Origin: Trileptium ribeirensis
Lineage: Eukaryota; Nematoda; Enoplea; Enoplida; Thoracostomopsidae
Assembly (NCBI GenBank): GCA_030248225.1
Contig: JASANE010012761.1
Coordinates: 1 to 64,000 of the forward strand
DNA length: 64,000 bases
Direction: 5' to 3'
Each line of letters starts with the position of its first letter. The first letter of the stretch is position 1. Positions 33,891 to 45,757 of the stretch are shown here, in pieces. The position numbers and the translations under genes are program-made. Under the pieces are notes generated by a model. The model was not told where the DNA came from. It was given only the letters and a program-made list of their open reading frames with translations, and searched no databases.

Positions 33891-34335
33891 TGGTCGACCG
33901 AATCAAACAAGGCGTTCACCGACCTCAAATCCGGTCTAGCCAACGCAGTAACGCTGGCGTTCTCAAATCCTGCAACCCAACATCAGCTCGTCACTGATGC
34001 CTCCAATGCTGCTGTCGGTGCGGTACTAAATCAGGCAATAGACGGCGAATGGTAGCCGTTAGCCTTCTACTCCGAAAAACTAACAGACTTGGAAGCCAAG
34101 AAATCCGCCTTTGATAGGGAGTTGCTCGCCATCTACAAAGCGCTCAAACATTTCTCCTGGCTTCATGGATCATCGTTCACAATTCGCACCGACCACAAGC
34201 CATTAGTGAATGCACTCGGAATGGTCAATCCTCTGCACAACAGTCCCGCTGGTTGTCTTTCGTATCAGAGTTCGGTTGTGACACCGAACATGTACCTAGT
34301 GCCGACAACGTCGTTGCCGACGCTCTATCACGTCC
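33890..34335 (+). pseudogene. Gypsy RNase H
   Basis: Shows the connection (KAFTDLKSGLA), then the catalytic region TDASNAAVGAVLNQ, FYSEKLTDLEAKKSAFDRELLA (carrying the conserved Glu), and TIRTDHKPLVNALG. A TAG at about 34054 interrupts it just before PLAFYSEKL. It would degrade the RNA strand during cDNA synthesis. Confidence 0.85.
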
Positions 34336-34339
34336 GGTT

Positions 34340-35873
34340 TGTGCAATAGCAGCCACGTTCGACGACAAAATAGCAGACGCTCAAGCTGCCGACAACACAC
34401 TTATGCAGTATGTCACATCAACAACCCTTCCGGTGAAAGATCTAATGGTGAACGGCAAGCGTATTTTGTACGACGCATCACGCCATCAAATTCGCCCATA
34501 TTTGCCAACAACAATGCGCCGAGACGTGTTCAACGCGGTGTACAACCTATCTCATCCCGGAGGTCGTGCCACTCTTCATAATATCATCTAACCCAATATG
34601 AACAAAGACGTCAAGCAATGGTGTCGCAAATGTATCGTGCGCCAACGAAATAAAGTCACTCGACACACTAAAACGCCTGTTACAACAGTACCAACTCCCG
34701 GACGATTTCACACCGTTCACGTGGACATCGTTGGTCCTTTTCCGCCTTCAAACGGTCTACGGTATCTGGTAACGGTAATCGACCGTTTCTCGAGATGGCC
34801 CGAGGCAATTCCGGTCGCTGACATCACATCCCAATCTGTGGCCAACGCTCTCGTGTCGGGCTGGATTAGTCGATTCGGGGTCCCGCGCATAGTTGTCTCC
34901 GATCGAGGTGCACAATTCAAATCCGCACTCTGGTCAGCACTAATGACTCATCTTGGAATCGAGCGCGGCCGGACAACCGCATACCATCCGGCGTGCAATG
35001 GCCCGTTGAAAGATTCCACCGAACTTTAAAGACGGGCCTCTTCGCGCTAGAGGGTACCAACACATGGACAACAACACTGCCACTGGTACTGCTAGGGATT
35101 CGAACAAACCTCAATGACAAAGGTTTTACGCCCTGTCGAATGGTGTTTGGTTCTGGGGTGGATTGGCCTCACCATTATTTCATACCGACGTCAACGACAG
35201 ACGATTCAATCGATTCAACAAAATTCACCTAGAATCTGTTTTCTGCCGTCCGTCTACTCAATGCACCGGAACGACGTCATGACACGCCTGGGTTTGTCCC
35301 GCAAGAGTTGCAAATGGCACGCCATGTGTGGGTCAGAGACCCCTCCGTGAAAACAGCGCTACAACCAAGATATCAGGGTCCATACGAAGTCAAAAGCCGA
35401 AATGACAAGTCCATGATGTTACAGTTCCCATATACGGAGGAATGCGTCAGTATCAACCGAGTCAAACCAGCCCATATTGCGGAGAATACAAACAAGGATA
35501 CTACAAACGCACCACCGCTTCCGAAAACGGTGAAACGTCAAGCCTACGACAAACCAGCCATCCGTTCGGTCCTACTCGCGAAAGTCCGGAATTGGCCATG
35601 GTGGCCCGCTCAAGTCATCGATTCTACTAACACAGCCCTAGAACTCGAAATCTCCGAAAACAATCGCTGTCAAGTTCTTCACCACTGGTCGTCTGGCTTG
35701 GGTCCGTGAATCCGATACGAAACCATTCGATATGCCCGCAACGATTCAGCGCAAAGTTCTACGGCTGGCGTTCAAGGAGGCAAACATATTCAAAGCAGTT
35801 GCGTCGGGCAGCCCAAGGAACCAACGCGCAGAGAAACTGATTCATTTCAATCTTCAACCACACGTAGTCGACT
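34340..35873 (+). pseudogene. Gypsy integrase and C-terminal region
   Basis: A zinc-binding region (SHPGGRATLHNI..WCRKCIVRQR) crosses a TAA at about 34589. The core has HVDIVGPFP (first Asp), VVSDRGAQFKS (second Asp), and VERFHRTLK after a frame change at about 35000 (catalytic Glu). Then TPCRMVFG, and a tail ending ..SINRVKPAHI, the usual end of gypsy Pol. Frames are 34253-34591, 34598-35029, 34993-35232 and 35308-35709. There is no chromodomain. Confidence 0.88.
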
Positions 35874-36008
35874 AACGGGCGCTCCGCTTCCAACGACGGG
35901 TTCTGTAAGGACATGCTATCGTCCCCACGTCTCGCAGCAATGGTCCTCGCTCGCCAACGTTGACGTGTCCGATACCTTTCACGTGACAGAGCTCAGCGAC
36001 ACACGGAA

Positions 36009-36230
36009 TGTCACGTCGACAAAGAAGGTTCTGGACGCAGGTGGAAAACACGTCAGAAGAAAACGCGTGGAAGTCTAGAAGATTTGGTGGCGTGATCTCT
36101 GTGCTATATAAAGCCTTAGAAACTTTAGGTTCTTGACCCACTTCAGTTTTGCTTCCTACTATTCAGTCCAGTTCATGTTATCATTTACTTATGCTTTACT
36201 TCAATAATGCTTGTTTATTACACCGCGACC
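36009..36230 (+). repeat. Putative gypsy 3' LTR (boundaries uncertain)
   Basis: Non-coding sequence after pol includes TGTCACGTCG near 36009, a TATATAAAG box at about 36103-36111 and a T-rich tail. BEL RNase H sequence begins by about 36300 on the other strand. No matching 5' LTR exists here, so the ends cannot be checked by comparison. Confidence 0.4.
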
Positions 36231-36294
36231 GTTTGTCTACTTCCGCTTACGTATCGTGTACACTGTCTGTTCACAACGGCGGTCAGCGTCATTA

Positions 36295-37500
36295 CAGCCG
36301 TGTGCCAATTAACATAGCCACTAATTCCAGTTTCGGAATCGACAATGATTTCAACGGTGCTACTCCGGATTTTGCAAATACAACATGTGCCAATGTTTCT
36401 CTAGATGTCGATGAACGAAGATATACGACGGCGGCGTTCGCTTTCGCTGAAGCGTCGCAAAAGCAGTGCAACTCGTGCGAAACTGATTCAGACGTAGGAA
36501 GGTCGGCGATTTAATGGATGACTCCCGATAGCCATCAGGTTGGATAGGCACTTCTTCCAATCGGCTACCAAATTGGGTGACAAAATATCATCCCAACCCA
36601 ATTTTTGAGCCCACAGTTGCTGGATAAAAATTTTACTCGATACTGTGATTGGAGCAAAGAACCCACGTGGATCAAACAAGCTTGCCAAACTTTTCAAAAC
36701 CATTTGGTATATGTATCGTTGTGCATCGGTTTGAATGTAGCACACGAAATTGTGTCACCTTGGATATCCCAAGCGAGACCGAGCACTTTTGTCGTAGTGG
36801 CTGTGCTACGATCAGGTTCGGGAACAGATGTCATGAATTATTGACTGTTGCTACTCCACTCTCTGAGGTTCATCGACGCGGCGTTGAACAGGGATTTCGC
36901 TTCGCTGTAAAAGGTAGAAGCCTCCCCTAAGGCCACGCCGCAGATCATATTGTCCACATATATGTGGCCGTTGATCCGTTTTGCTGCTGATAGACTCGAC
37001 GTCTCAATCAGGTGCCGAATTACACCCCTAAAAGAAACGGACTAAGCGATAACACCAAAGGGAACTCTTGCGAACCGATAGGTAATCAAGTTGTCGCCAT
37101 GCATAGGCTTAGCAGGAGGGTCTCCTACCCACAGAAAACGCGTGCAATCGCGGGAATCATCGTTCAGGCCAATCTGCACGAAATCTTAAGATAAGGCCAC
37201 ATAAGTTATCTAGAATAATCGGACCTCGCAAGATGCACTCATTAAGCGCCGGGTCTGATTTTTTCGCTCTAGCCGATGCGTCATACACGATGCGCAGTTT
37301 GGTAGTGGTTTTGGTCGGGGTCAAAACAAAGTGATGCGGTAGGTAGTGCGTCAAATGCTGCGGCACCGATTCGTAAATGACGCTCTTTGTTGTAACGACT
37401 TCGATGATTCCCTTACAAAATTGGTCGCTCAAAATGTTGTCATAAGCAGAGAATAGCTTCGGATTTGCCACCATTCGTTTCTGTAAAGCTTTCAGTTTAC
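36295..37500 (-). pseudogene. BEL reverse transcriptase and start of RNase H
   Basis: Minus-strand order: MVANPKLFSAYDNILSDQF, then HHFVLTPTKTTTKLRIVYDA and the BEL RT entry block; HIYVDNMICG near 36955, the RT catalytic box in a YVDN form seen in some BEL elements; KSLASLFDPRGFFAPITV and LGWDDILSP from the region before RNase H; then [20 protein letters not shown] (about 36480-36420) and [16 protein letters not shown] (about 36355-36300) from RNase H. The frame changes several times. Coding stops at about 36295, where the gypsy element takes over. Confidence 0.85.
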
Positions 37501-38506
37501 ATATATACTGCTAAACACTTGTTGTCAGGAAGTTGCGGAGCATCGTCCTTGCAAGGCCATGAAACTGAATACCGACCATCCTTGAAGACCATAGACTTTT
37601 CGAGTTTTCTAGCCGCTTCGTCGACGTCTGATGTCTCTCGCGGTTGTTTGACTCCTATGTCCTCAAGACTCCAAAATTTTTCAATAGTGATCGGAAGCTC
37701 AGGAGTAACAGATAGCTGCAAAGTGCGAACTCGTTGGGCCGTCTGAAATGCAACCGGCAGTGATAAATCCAAGGGTTGACGACAAGAAATGTAAACCATC
37801 TTTGCACCAATGCGTTCAACACCTACGAAATCGTAATAGTAGTCGAGGCCGATTAAAATATCTACGGCGACAGAGCAACTTTCATTCGAAATAGGGTCAG
37901 CGAATCGTAATTGCTGCACAAACGGATAGTCCTCGATCTTCAAGGCGGCCTTATGGATTGGCCTTGCAATCGTGTCAATGACATTAGCTGCCAACTGCAG
38001 GCACGTGCCATTCGTTTGGTAGACATCAAAGTGCACACTTTTATACTCATTTGTTTTCTCGATGTATCTGCAAACGTTGCTGTTGAGATACGCTCGACTC
38101 CCACCATGGTAGCCCCGATTTTCTTCGCTACACCCGTCGTGATGAACGAACGCGACGATCCAGTATCGAATAAGAGTCGATCTTGCACTTGATTACCCGC
38201 AGCGACATCGGCCAAAGCGGTTTGTAGTACTACCTTCTGACCTTGCGATATCAAAACGGTAGATGCTGTATCCACAACCACGTCTGAAGAATTAGATTCT
38301 ATTAGATCGGCATCTGCCTGGGCCACCCCAGACTTAGTGCCAAACTTGAACAAGCACAGACTTATGTGATGACCGGCCTTTCTACAATGGAAACGTGTTG
38401 TTGCCGATTTCTTGCAATTCTCCACACTATGGCTAACTCCTAAACAGATGTAACAGCGACTTTTCAATTGATTTCGTCCCAACGACACGTCTGGATACCT
38501 GTGCAT
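37497..38506 (-). pseudogene. BEL zinc knuckle and aspartic protease
   Basis: Starts with CYICLGVSHSVENC (CX2CX4HX4C) and FHCRKAGHHISLCL, a knuckle pair of BEL Gag, the second one degenerate. The protease follows with DRLLFDTGSSRSFITTGVAK (intact DTG). A beta-rich stretch continues in a second frame (38036-37497) with VDILIGLDYYYDFVG, the second protease block of BEL/Pao. One frame change is needed near 38030. Confidence 0.88.
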
Positions 38507-39607
38507 TGATCATTGTAGTGGCTCTGCTGACAAAATGCGCACGACGGTGATGGTTTTGCCGAATTAGTAGTAGATGTCGTCAGAAGTGACGTCGGATTAC
38601 ACGGCGTGTTGCGCCTGTAGTTGCTTTGGTTTTGATTGCGTTGATATTGACAATCGACTTGACAACCCGGTTGATCTTCGGCTCCAAACGTGCGCTGGCT
38701 CAATTCGCGGGCGCGAATTTCCTCTTTCAGAAATTCGCGAAGATTTGACAAAGTCCATGCGGCACTGCCATTTTTGCGGTGTAGTTCAATTTTTACAAAA
38801 TGCGGCAACTTTGATAAAATTATGGGTGTAAACACCTGACCGAAAGTTTCCTCCGGCAAACCCAGAGCAATAAGACTTCTGATATGACGCTCACATTCGT
38901 CATATGTAGATTGCAGCTGCTGCGAGTCATGACCTACTGGACTTAACGAAATAAGCGATTCAAAATGCGTAAAAATAGGTTTTTGCTTTATTTCCAAAGC
39001 GGACAGTCTGATAATTGTTAGAAGTCAGTCTGTAACCCTCCACAACCCGCAAAGCATCGCCTGTCAGATAGCTTTTCAGATATTTAGATTTGTCAATTTC
39101 AGACAAATCAGAATTTTGATGGATGCTGGACGCAAAATTGTCCCAAAATTCGTCCCATTTAAGAGCATCCCACTAAATTTTGATAAATTATATTTGTATT
39201 TGTTATTTATATTTGTAACTTTGGCAGGCTAACTGTAAAATTATGAGGCGAATGCAATGAACCACCCGACACATCATGTGGAGATGTTGTTACAGATACA
39301 TTTTGCGAGCGAAAATTTTCAAGCTTAGTAGACAATTGCATGATTGCCTTAAAATGGACTCATCAACTCCAAACGACCGTTGTATATCTTTCTCCAACGC
39401 ATCTATAGATTCTAATGTTAACTGAATTTCATCGTTTTTATGCGTCAGCCTACTTCGATAATCATTTAGCTTACCTAGACTTTGCTGCAAACTATCGACT
39501 TGATGCTGGTTTGCAACAACATCAATTGTTTGTACGCTATTAATTTCACGAGCGACATTCCCGCGTAGTGCTTTGCGTTGATGTTCACGCAATGCAACTT
39601 GAGCCAT
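38464..39607 (-). pseudogene. BEL Gag (DUF1759-like)
   Basis: The likely start is the ATG at 39605-39607, about 380 bp inside the 5' LTR, with a coiled-coil N-terminus (39607-39290). After a frame break the piece 38997-38464 gives FTHFESLISLSPVGHDSQQL and LGLPEETFGQVFTPIILSKL, the DUF1759-type BEL Gag core, then an asparagine/glutamine-rich linker leading to the zinc knuckle region. Stops and frame changes lie between 39290 and 38997. Confidence 0.85.
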
Positions 39608-39971
39608 ATCATGAAAAATATGCAGTAAACAACTTACTGAACAGTAACAAGCTAGAAAATGCCAAAGCAGAGTATTGAACTATCGCCAGCCAAAAAAGGA
39701 GAGATTGAGCTCAGATTCTTCTTGTCTGTCTCGAGAAGCGCGTCCGAATAGCCTAGCGATTTGACAAATATTTTCTCTCGACTATCGAGAGCGATGCGAG
39801 TTAGGCGGTACGGACAGACAAATATGTCTCTTGACAACTGAGAGTAAATCGAATTTCGCGAACGAATTGAAAAAAATATTCTCTCACCTGTTGAGAGCGA
39901 CGTAAAATATGATTTGTGAATTGACAGCGAAAGTGATCAGTATTGACCCAAAGTTGTAACACTGCCTATGT

Positions 39972-40166
39972 GGTACGAAGGACCATTTAAAACTAAACAG
40001 CAAACCCGTTTTATTCTGGGTTGTAATTAGGTAATAAATTCGCTACGATATTTACTGCATATTTACTCCTAATTGTGAATAACTATAACGACAATTACAA
40101 GCACTAATGTTATTCTCAACCAACTAGCTACATCTTAACATGCTAATGACTTCACATATTGTGACA
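39972..40166 (-). repeat. BEL 5' LTR and primer site
   Basis: The LTR is 39986-40166, about 181 bp, matching 29006-29184. Reading the minus strand, the LTR end is followed at once by TGGTCCTTCGTACC (39985-39972), a BEL-style primer binding site. The outer flank CTTGG at 40167-40171 completes the target-site duplication. Confidence 0.88.
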
Positions 40167-41489
40167 CTTGGCTTGTCAATGCTGCATATTCTACATAGAA
40201 CTGTACAGTTATCGAGAAAATTTTTGTCACTGACGGATAATTGAAAACCAAAAAACTTTTGTCATAAAACTGGCCGTAAATTAATATTCTGTGAACCACA
40301 TCGTCGAATGATACCAAAATTATTGCTGAAACTTCAAAGCTGACCATTTCCAGGTTGGGAGTATAAGCGGAAAGAACAAATTGTTTACCGTGTATTCTTG
40401 GCCAACTCAAACAGGCATGAATCCGAATATGGGTGAAATCAGCGTATAAAAGAACCGTGTCGCTGTTCCCTAAAGAAACGAACCAAGCAAAGGGAGAGCG
40501 CACGTACAGAGATTATACGATTAAGACCGTTAACATAAGATTCAAAAATGTGTGGTTGGTGAATCCTTGTTAATGTGGAACTGCACAAATAACACTCAAT
40601 CCTGACAATGATTTAGTACATGGCTGCTCCCTATGCCTAGCCCCTCTCGCCACGTACTAACATTGCTAAATTAAACAAAGATAAAACTAAACAGAAAGTT
40701 CGCTCCTTTAAATAATTATCAAACAGAATTTTACTACGTCCATACATTATCTATACGAACATAGGAATAAACATATCGAAACGAGAAAAGAAATTAATAC
40801 TTTTCTATAAGACTGTGTTGGAGCAATATCTAAGCAGCCTACTGCAGCGGCTATGAAATTAATTACCGCACTATCAATAAATTATTTTTTGACCAATCAA
40901 TTTTGTCTGCGACAGTCACCAACCAATTATTGCAATTATTTCTTTATGCTCAAAGGTACAATAATTCAACGGACGTAAAAAAACAACTGTAAACCTGCAC
41001 ATCAATACTGTTTCAATGAGCTGTAATTTATATTTTATAAAAGAAACAAATATCGACATAAATATATTGGCACTTGGCTGCATAAAAGCTTGTTTGAAGT
41101 ATTGCTAGGTGCTGCACTTATACGACACTTTGTATTTTTGTACACATGAAATTCCCCACCTAAATATTGCGTACACAACATATTTGTATTACGGATCGTA
41201 CTTGATGTACATTACACAAAGACAGAAACACAATTAATGTCCCCGCAGAATCATAAGCATAGATTAGAACACGCTGTTGCTTTCGCCTATATCCAGACAG
41301 CTTCTTTGCTTGCTCCGAACCACATAATACAATTAATTTTTTCACCCCTGGCCAAGTGTTAAAACCCTACACATCCGTTCACAGCTGAGATTAAATTTCA
41401 CTACTTCCAAAATTTCTGTCAAACACCACTTTCATATTAACTACCGTGGATTGGCCCGATACGGGCCGATTCAATTGCAACTATAATGC

Positions 41490-41822
41490 AAGAGTAAACT
41501 TAAGTTGTACCCCAAATCATCCTCTTTTGACACCATGTACAAAACGTTGCTAGAGAACAAACCTCGGATTTCAATAGACATATCCGATTTCGACATTTTT
41601 CTGTTCCATAACGCCATCAGCGAATGCAATGCGGCCCCTTTGCTTTAACACCAAAGTGTTCGCGAACATTTTCAAATTATAATGTATGAAATATGAAACG
41701 CATAAATTTCTGTTCTTTAATGCAAAAATGAAATTTGTGTTGAGTGAACAACTGATAAGCAATTGCTTTTGACAAAAGAGGATGGTAAGGGCCGCAGCTT
41801 AAGTTTACTCATGCATAATTGT
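41490..41822. repeat. Foldback (MITE-like) element
   Basis: Left GAGTAAACTTAAGTTGTACC..ATCCTCTTTTGACA is matched in reverse complement on the right by GAGTAAACTTAAGCTGCGGC..ATCCTCTTTTGTCA, giving arms of about 45 bp. Inside is AGTGTTCGCGAAC. A diverged relative appears at about 28280-28570. There is no coding sequence. Confidence 0.65.
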
Positions 41823-41869
41823 TAAACAAGTCACCATCACTCTACCATGGAACATCCGGGTACTCCAAC

Positions 41870-42140
41870 ACACATGGGCGCAAACATGGGTGAGGAGGGC
41901 ACTTCCTGCCCTTAACGTCCCCTCTCCATTAATATGCCCGGTGGGGTACGGCCTTATACGTCATCCCTCAGAAGTAGGCAAGTTGGTCAGTCATAAATGT
42001 GTATTTTTGTAGTACGTGTGGCGTCCTCCCCAAAAATGTAACAAGTTGATCAATTATGTCAGGCGGAAGGATATCCAGGTCAATCCACCAGAAATGTAGC
42101 AGGTTGGTTATGTATCTATAATATATAAAGTCATAGTAAC
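41870..42140 (-). repeat. Dispersed repeat, copy 2
   Basis: The reverse complement resembles 3640-3860, with landmarks in the same order (ATAACCAACCTGCTACATTTCTG, CATAATTGATCAAC, GGACGCCA, ATGACTGACCAA). Non-coding. Confidence 0.5.
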
Positions 42141-42449
42141 CAGCGTTCATATAACCGTACAACGTTTGTCAAACCTACTATTTCTTCACTTCTGTGCGAA
42201 TGCAAACAGGCTATTTTTCCCAATTTACGATTCGGGACTGGTTGCTATATTAAAGGAAACGGCTAAGCTACAAGCGAGCTAAGCGTCTAAGCGCAGATCA
42301 TATCTGGTTATATATGAATGGCAAAATACATTTGATATTTGACTCCAGTGGCGCGAGACGCGAGCTGGTTGGGCGTCCTGAGACGGGTCCGGCTCGCAGA
42401 TGTCATACATGAGCGGTGTACCTCTGGGATAGATCCCAAGTTTCACACA

Positions 42450-42700
42450 GTTGATCTCCGTATGCCAAAAAATTTTGTTCATATTTCTCCTGCATTTTTA
42501 CTAAAAATTTTCCCAATTTTTTGCCAATTTATGCTAATTTTTCCTAAAATTTCCAAAATTTTGCCAAATTTGCCAAAAATTCTTTTATGTGCCTGGCGCA
42601 CTTAGGAGAGTGTGGCAGAAATGTTGTTTGGGCAGTCCGAACCTCAGGGGTAACTCCCTACCCGCTATTGGACACATATGTTCTATACACCCTGCCACTC
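42450..42700 (-). repeat. Dispersed repeat related to 13845-14235
   Basis: On the minus strand ACCCCTGAGGTTCGGACTGCC (about 42650-42630) matches the phrase near 13904, and T/G-poor AAATTTTGGCAAAA-type runs follow as they do near 14000-14090. The similarity is patchy. Confidence 0.4.
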
Positions 42701-43351
42701 ATTTGTTCCAGCTGGAAAATCTTTGTGCAGCTAACCTTGTGTAACTGGTACAGCTGCACCATACATGCTCTCATCCTAGAACACTTAAACCCTGAGACTC
42801 AGACCCCTGACAAGATGATAAGAAATCCTGCATTTTAAACGTCACAGCCCCCCCCCCCCCCCCAACCGTAAGAAGAAACCGAAAGTGCCGCAGACCCCTC
42901 ACCCCCGCCCGGGAGGCTAGATAGGTCCCCCGAGGATCCGGCTACCGCCTCGGACCTAGACTATGCAATGAGCTGGGCTCCATCCCCCACTCTCAGCTAG
43001 GGTTGTGCGCCTCTGCTCGATTCCATTCGCGGCACGGAATGGTTTCAGCTGATATAGAGGGCCTGAGCCAGATCTGATTCCAGCTGATGTAGAGGGCCTG
43101 AGCCACCCTTTGTTCCCGAAGTGCTTGTCTGTTGTGAATACAGCAGCTTTTATCACCCTTTGGACTTTAGTTTTGCGTTAGGTTTATACAAAAACATCAG
43201 ATATGTCTTGTTGGGCACTCAATAATTTCAGTATAAAAATCTAGTGTGGATATTGTGGTTTGTAAAAAAACAGTGTTCAAAAGCGAAAGTATAAAATACG
43301 CGCCCAAATCCGAATCTTATAAAGGGCACACTGGGTGCAGGGAGCAGCCGC

Positions 43352-43720
43352 TGGCGGATCGAGGTATTTGTGACGGGGCTCACTATCCCCCGAAGGCTTC
43401 AAACTTACCTCGCGGCTGGCCGCCCGCGGGCCGAACGCGCTAAAATTTTGCCGATACGATGAAAAGACGTAAAATGAGGACGTAAGTTGTAATTTTGTAA
43501 AATAAGATGAAAAGTAGTAAAAATTTTGGTAAAATTAGTAAAAAATTAATAGCTAGTTGCCGAAAAACCCAACAAGACCATCTGTCTCCCAAACGCAGTG
43601 GACCTTCGATACCTATGGATCTCAACCCATCTTTGATCAACAAACTTTATTGTGGTACTTCATATTTTGTAATTTTTGATGACGCGACTTAGGGCTCCAG
43701 CCCCCCTCTAGATCCGCTAA
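43352..43720. repeat. hAT-like non-autonomous element
   Basis: The left end GGCGGATCGAGG and right end CCCCCCTCTAGATCCGC form short imperfect terminal inverted repeats (GCGGATC.AG), a style common at hAT transposon ends. The interior is non-coding, with AAAATTTTG/GTAAAAATTTTGG runs. I did not find a clear 8-bp target duplication. Confidence 0.45.
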
Positions 43721-43998
43721 TAGAAAAAGCGCTATATTATGATTATTTAGCAACTGCCTATTTATCGTGTCATATGGGTCGTGATCCCCAGAATCCTTGT
43801 AATTATGTGCCGGCTTATGTGTTTTACCTCATATGTTGCAAAATAAAAAATTGTATGCAGAATATGTAGGCTGGCATAAGCCATCGTCTATATATTGTGT
43901 TCGACTTGTTTCAATGGCTTTCAACGCAGAATTATAAATAAGATGTAAGCCTCCTCAGCTAAGACTGAATGAGTACTAGAAATAAAAAAACCAAAACA

Positions 43999-44071
43999 GG
44001 TCCCGAGGGGGATTCGAACCCCCGATCTTTGGATTAGGAGTCCAACGCCTTATCCTCTAGGCCACCGGGAC
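43999..44071 (-). tRNA. tRNA-Arg (anticodon CCT)
   Basis: On the minus strand the sequence folds into a complete cloverleaf of 72 nt plus discriminator. Acceptor GTCCCGG pairs with TCGGGAC (one G:U), the D arm is GCCTAGAGGATAAGGC, anticodon stem TTGGA/TCCAA has loop CTCCTAA, the variable loop is AGATC, and T arm GGGGG/CCCCC has loop TTCGAAT. The internal promoters match well (box A TGGCCTAGAGG, box B GGTTCGAATCC). It decodes AGG. No intron. The discriminator base would be C, which is unusual for tRNA-Arg. A T-rich terminator, TGTTTTGGTTTTTTTATT, follows on the minus strand, suiting RNA polymerase III. Confidence 0.95.
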
Positions 44072-44956
44072 AACACCGAACTTGTCTTTTATCTTGTATA
44101 AGAACGGTTAGTGTACAACTACATATATAGTATGTTTACAGTTATTTATATTATAAAGTTATATTGTATTTACACAGTATGATATTGTGTTGTTTATCGT
44201 ACAGATGTCGATTGGACACATATTAATGTGTGGCAATATATCTTTTCTTGTAATTATGTACATCATGTGGTATTTTTTTAATAATAAAACATATATTATT
44301 ATGTATTACCAGTGATATTATTCCAATACAATACACATTATGAATAATTATAATACATATTACACATTATAATCAGTATTGGAATATTTAAGAGCTGAGT
44401 AATATGACGCCTTCCATTGAACACTGATCTGAATCTTCTTTCCATAAATGCTGATGCATCCAATATCTCGGTGGGCGATGGTAGCCTGGAATGGCGGGAG
44501 GTCATTTCAGGGGCAGAAGTCCTCGCGTCTTGGAAGGATCCTCCCCAGTGGGTGCAAAGGACAGCTCTGTGTGCCAGGCCTTTAGCTAGTACAAGTACAA
44601 TTCAGCAGGTGGGTAGGAACTTCAAGGGGGTGGCTTCGTGGTATTTTGGCCCAGTATTTGTTGTTGAACTATTTATTGACTTCATACAAAGGACTTTGTA
44701 CAAGTCAGAAAAAGGACTGCCGCTAGGTAGTGATCCCCCGATTTTTATTGGGACAATCTCCAAATTTACAACTGCAAAAAGGATTTTTTTAAACTTGCAT
44801 ACCAACTGACCTGATTTTTCCAATGCCTCAAATTCATCAATGCGGTTAAACTGATATATAAAATTCTATATTTATCGAGAAATTATTTTTCAAAAATTCG
44901 GGTAGCAAGGGAGGAATGCAAAACCCAAAAAATGCAGAAAAAATTTGTAAACTTAG
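44072..44956. other. Non-coding stretch
   Basis: AT-rich DNA with inverted TAATA/ATTAT-type runs near 44230-44370. A 130-codon frame at 44417-44809 has no motif I recognise and no start context or intron signals that would support it as a gene. Confidence 0.4.
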
Positions 44957-45757
44957 GCCCGTAGCGTAGACTTGCGCAGCAGGTGGGCTGGATGCATATT
45001 TGGGGCGCGACATCTGTGAAATAGCAGACTGTAGCAAACCCTGGTGCCAAAATGCCGGCAGGCATAGCAAAATGCAGCGTCACGCTCGACTGAGTATTCC
45101 AACCAATTATATTTACTGAACCACTGCGGCTAAAATGAGCGGTTGTGATGATTTTTCGGATACTGAGTCAATTTTGGCTGTTTTTGGTTATCCCCGGAAA
45201 TGTCATCTGGCAGTGCAATAGGGCGCGCTCTGGAAGAAGCAAGAGTAGCCCCTATCGGGCTGGCAATGGTGACTGCTTCATCATCGTTGCCTGGTGTTTC
45301 TGGTGATACTATGCTATATACTGGCCGACGGGGTTTCAGCTTGCTGAACAGTGTCAGTCATTTGCTGCTGCCGTGTGGCACTAGCCGAAGCCGTAGGGTT
45401 ACGGATGACAAACTTATCCATAAGTAAACAAATAGCCGAAATGGAACCGAAATTTTCGCATAAATGGTTAAATAGTTCATATGATAGGCTAGTTTAGCGC
45501 TAACTCTTCGAGTGTCTGAAATATATGTAATATAATCAAAGTAAAAACACGGTGTAATACAGAAGAAGATAATGTAATACATAGGGTAAATCCAGTTTTT
45601 GTGGAACTTATGATTTCTTGGCTATTTTCAAATTCTATTTTTTACAGCCTAATCTGTCAGTTCTCAGTCGGACGAAAATATTCGGCGGTCCCCGAAGCAG
45701 GGGGCCTCATTCAAACAAAGGGAGGGCCCCCCCCTGCTATAGATCGTAGCTACGGAG
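44957..45757. repeat. hAT-like non-autonomous element (tentative)
   Basis: Left GGCCCGTAGCGTAGACTTGC..CAGCAGGTGGGCT and the reverse complement of the right end, CCGTAGCTACGATCTATAGCAGGGGGGGGCCC, share spaced matches of the kind seen at hAT ends. The interior is non-coding. Boundaries and target duplication are not established. Confidence 0.4.

Larger units (their letters stand above)
31690..36290 (+). mobile_element. Ty3/gypsy (CsRn1-like) retrotransposon, 5'-truncated
   Basis: Gag, protease, RT, RNase H and integrase occur in canonical order on the plus strand, within the BEL element. The gag C-terminus with CWYHFKFGDDA, a DSG protease and the integrase type are those of the CsRn1/Mag-like lineage known from flatworms, insects and other invertebrates. 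No 5' LTR precedes gag: at 31675-31700 the BEL integrase ends and gag begins. A 3' LTR-like segment follows to about 36230. Because BEL sequence between RNase H and mid-integrase is also missing, one deletion covering the gypsy 5' end and adjacent BEL pol would explain the left junction. Confidence 0.85.
40172..43351. other. Non-coding stretch with foldback repeats
   Basis: No recognisable gene. It holds the foldback element at 41490-41822 and the dispersed repeats at 41870-42140 and 42450-42700. C16 at about 42848-42863 is followed by GC-rich sequence. A 34-bp tandem pair CAGCTGAT(A/G)TAGAGGGCCTG lies at about 43047 and 43081. Confidence 0.5.

Noticed and set aside
44417..44809. 130-codon ORF
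   Set aside because: No recognisable domain, promoter, intron signal or context; the length is within chance for this much DNA.
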